Shown: in pieces, positions 8,992-9,412 of the stretch | Layout of the letters: every line of letters starts with the position of its first letter | Numbering within the stretch: position 1 is the first letter of the stretch | Origin: an uncultured Ureaplasma sp. | GTDB lineage: Bacteria; Bacillota_I; Bacilli_A; Mycoplasmatales; Mycoplasmoidaceae | Direction of reading: 5' to 3' | Assembly (NCBI GenBank): GCA_902782585.1 | Contig: CACZNK010000012.1 | Coordinates: 1 to 9,412, forward strand | Length of the DNA stretch: 9,412 nt | The notes under the pieces: generated by a model | The model's input: only the letters and a program-made list of their open reading frames with translations | What the model was told of the DNA's origin: nothing | The model's database searches: none | Translations under genes and position numbers: made by a program

Positions 8992-9066
8992 GACAATTTT
9001 AGAATACATAGCAATGATATCTACACACTATCTAAACATAATTTTTGTATTCTTTACGAAAATATA
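8992..9066 (+). pseudogene. possible remnant of a Cas9 C-terminal segment
   Basis: In a different frame from the 5' relic, 25 codons between stops at 8989-8991 and 9067-9069 read DNFRIHSNDIYTLSK and then HNFCILYENI. The pattern F-x-x-H-x-N-D-(I/L) resembles the FSLHPNDL-type segment in the C-terminal (WED/PAM-interacting) part of type II-C Cas9. If real, the middle of the gene was deleted and both ends were left behind. The match is short and unsupported by a search. The segment also overlaps the likely promoter of the next gene, so chance resemblance is quite possible. Confidence 0.25.
9001..9053. repeat. 8-bp inverted repeat in the non-coding stretch after nrdG
   Basis: AGAATACA (9001-9008) and TGTATTCT (9046-9053) are perfect inverted repeats 37 bases apart. 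A shorter one, TGTAG/CTACA, lies upstream at about 8952-8969. Because a cas9-like relic is adjacent, decayed tracrRNA or repeat material is a possibility, but no repeat unit occurs twice and nothing else supports it. Such repeats also arise by chance in sequence this rich in A and T. Confidence 0.25.
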
Positions 9067-9070
9067 TAAT
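9065..9070 (+). promoter_or_regulatory. -10 box before the glycyl-radical-domain gene
   Basis: A perfect TATAAT lies 22 bases before the ATG at 9093. Transcription would start near 9077 and give a leader of about 16 bases. No convincing -35 box or strong Shine-Dalgarno sequence is seen. It would let the small gene be expressed apart from the pheS-nrdG operon. In this AT-rich region the match alone is weak evidence. Confidence 0.45.
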
Positions 9071-9092
9071 ATAGGATACAGAGTTTAAAATT

Positions 9093-9290
9093 ATGAGTCA
9101 AAATAAAAAAGTTACATATCTAACACCAGAACAAACAAAATGTCCAGTTTGTGGTGGAACACATATTCAAAATGTTAGTCGTATTACTGGTTATTTATCA
9201 TTAGATGAAAGATTTGGTAGTGGCAAAGTTGCTGAAAGAAGTGATAGAGTTTGTCACAATAACAATAAACACAATAAGATATATATGTAA
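9093..9290 (+). CDS. stand-alone glycyl-radical domain of class III ribonucleotide reductase (split NrdD C-terminus)
   Basis: A 65-residue protein matching only the last part of NrdD. CPVCGG (C17, C20) is the second half of the zinc knuckle. NVSRITGYLSLDERFG carries the radical loop with Gly33 as the expected radical site (RxxGY). GKVAERSDRVCHN and a short basic tail complete the usual C-terminus. The 16 residues before C17 act as a linker. Together with the 655-residue chain upstream this gives 720 residues, a normal NrdD length, with the break between the two Cys pairs. The gene has its own TATAAT box, a clean frame and a terminator after it, unlike the decayed stretch before it, so it looks functional. 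Inference: it binds the large fragment and is activated by NrdG. Alternatives are a spare radical domain analogous to GrcA, or a leftover of a second nrdD. Confidence 0.88.
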   Translation: MSQNKKVTYLTPEQTKCPVCGGTHIQNVSRITGYLSLDERFGSGKVAERSDRVCHNNNKHNKIYM

Positions 9291-9298
9291 TAAAATTT

Positions 9299-9318
9299 GT
9301 GTGCATCTTGCACATTTT
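9299..9318. terminator. hairpin terminator between converging genes
   Basis: TGTGCA (9300-9305), a TCT loop and TGCACA (9309-9314) form a 6-bp stem followed by TTTT on the plus strand. On the minus strand the hairpin is followed by CAAATTTT. It lies 9 bases after the stop of the radical-domain gene and 14 bases beyond the stop of the opposing gene, so it may serve both directions. The stem is short, as is common in Mollicutes. Confidence 0.6.
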
Positions 9319-9331
9319 AGCGAAATATAGT

Positions 9332-9412
9332 TTAAAGTGCCCAATTAATTAAACTTAATTCATTATATCTTTCCTTTGCTGAATAGTATCCTAAAGTTTC
9401 ACGATAAATCTC
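9332..9412 (-). CDS. unrecognised protein, C-terminal end (partial)
   Basis: The last 26 codons of a minus-strand frame that enters from the right edge and ends at TAA (complement of 9332-9334). The peptide includes YRETLGYYSAKERYNELSL and ends INWAL. Its Trp is encoded by TGG. It is called coding because the frame is open to the edge and ends just before a shared hairpin. I do not recognise the family from so short a piece. It might be a chromosomal gene or the end of another mobile element. Confidence 0.4.
   Translation of the reverse strand, partial: EIYRETLGYYSAKERYNELSLINWAL

Noticed and set aside
8793..9092. CRISPR array or intact tracrRNA beside the cas9 relic
   Set aside because: No repeat unit of 20 bases or more recurs. 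Only short inverted repeats are present, which do not distinguish a tracrRNA from chance in AT-rich DNA.

Overview
This AT-rich window comes from a Mollicute (mycoplasma-type) genome that reads UGA as tryptophan. In-frame TGA codons sit at conserved tryptophan or other sense positions in pta, coaX, pheS, pheT, the deaminase, nrdD and nrdG, and each of these genes is intact only under genetic code 4. The species cannot be assigned from the sequence. An oxygen-sensitive class III ribonucleotide reductase suggests an anaerobic or micro-aerobic habitat.

Layout. The left edge (1-135) is the 3' end of an IS3-family insertion sequence. It stops 12 bp past the end of pta, which lies on the minus strand (148-1140). 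A 44-bp divergent intergenic region with back-to-back leaderless promoters separates pta from coaD (1185-1640) and coaX (1644-2399), two coenzyme A synthesis genes. Pta, CoaD and CoaX together link CoA supply to acetyl-CoA/acetyl-phosphate energy metabolism. A second leaderless promoter, preceded by a perfect 8-bp palindrome, starts a tight plus-strand operon: pheS (2453-3475), pheT (3478-5820), a dCMP deaminase (5822-6304), nrdD (6313-8280) and nrdG (8283-8792). The last three make deoxynucleotides: NrdD/NrdG reduce ribonucleotides anaerobically and the deaminase makes dUMP for dTMP synthesis.

The unusual part is the right end. The NrdD encoded at 6313-8280 keeps its ATP cone, barrel and active-site cysteines but stops after the first zinc-knuckle Cys pair. 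It lacks the glycyl-radical loop that the enzyme cannot work without. That missing C-terminus is a separate 65-residue gene (9093-9290) beyond nrdG, with the second Cys pair and the radical-glycine motif. The two pieces add up to 720 residues, about a normal NrdD. The reductase therefore looks split into two chains, with a zinc site that would have to be built from both.

Between nrdG and the radical-domain gene lies about 300 bp without an intact gene. It starts with a decayed but readable 5' end of a cas9-like gene (8795-about 8926), including a degraded RuvC-I motif. A possible remnant of a Cas9 C-terminal segment (8992-9066) is much less certain. No CRISPR array is visible. A short hairpin terminator (9299-9318) separates the radical-domain gene from a converging, unrecognised gene that runs off the right edge.
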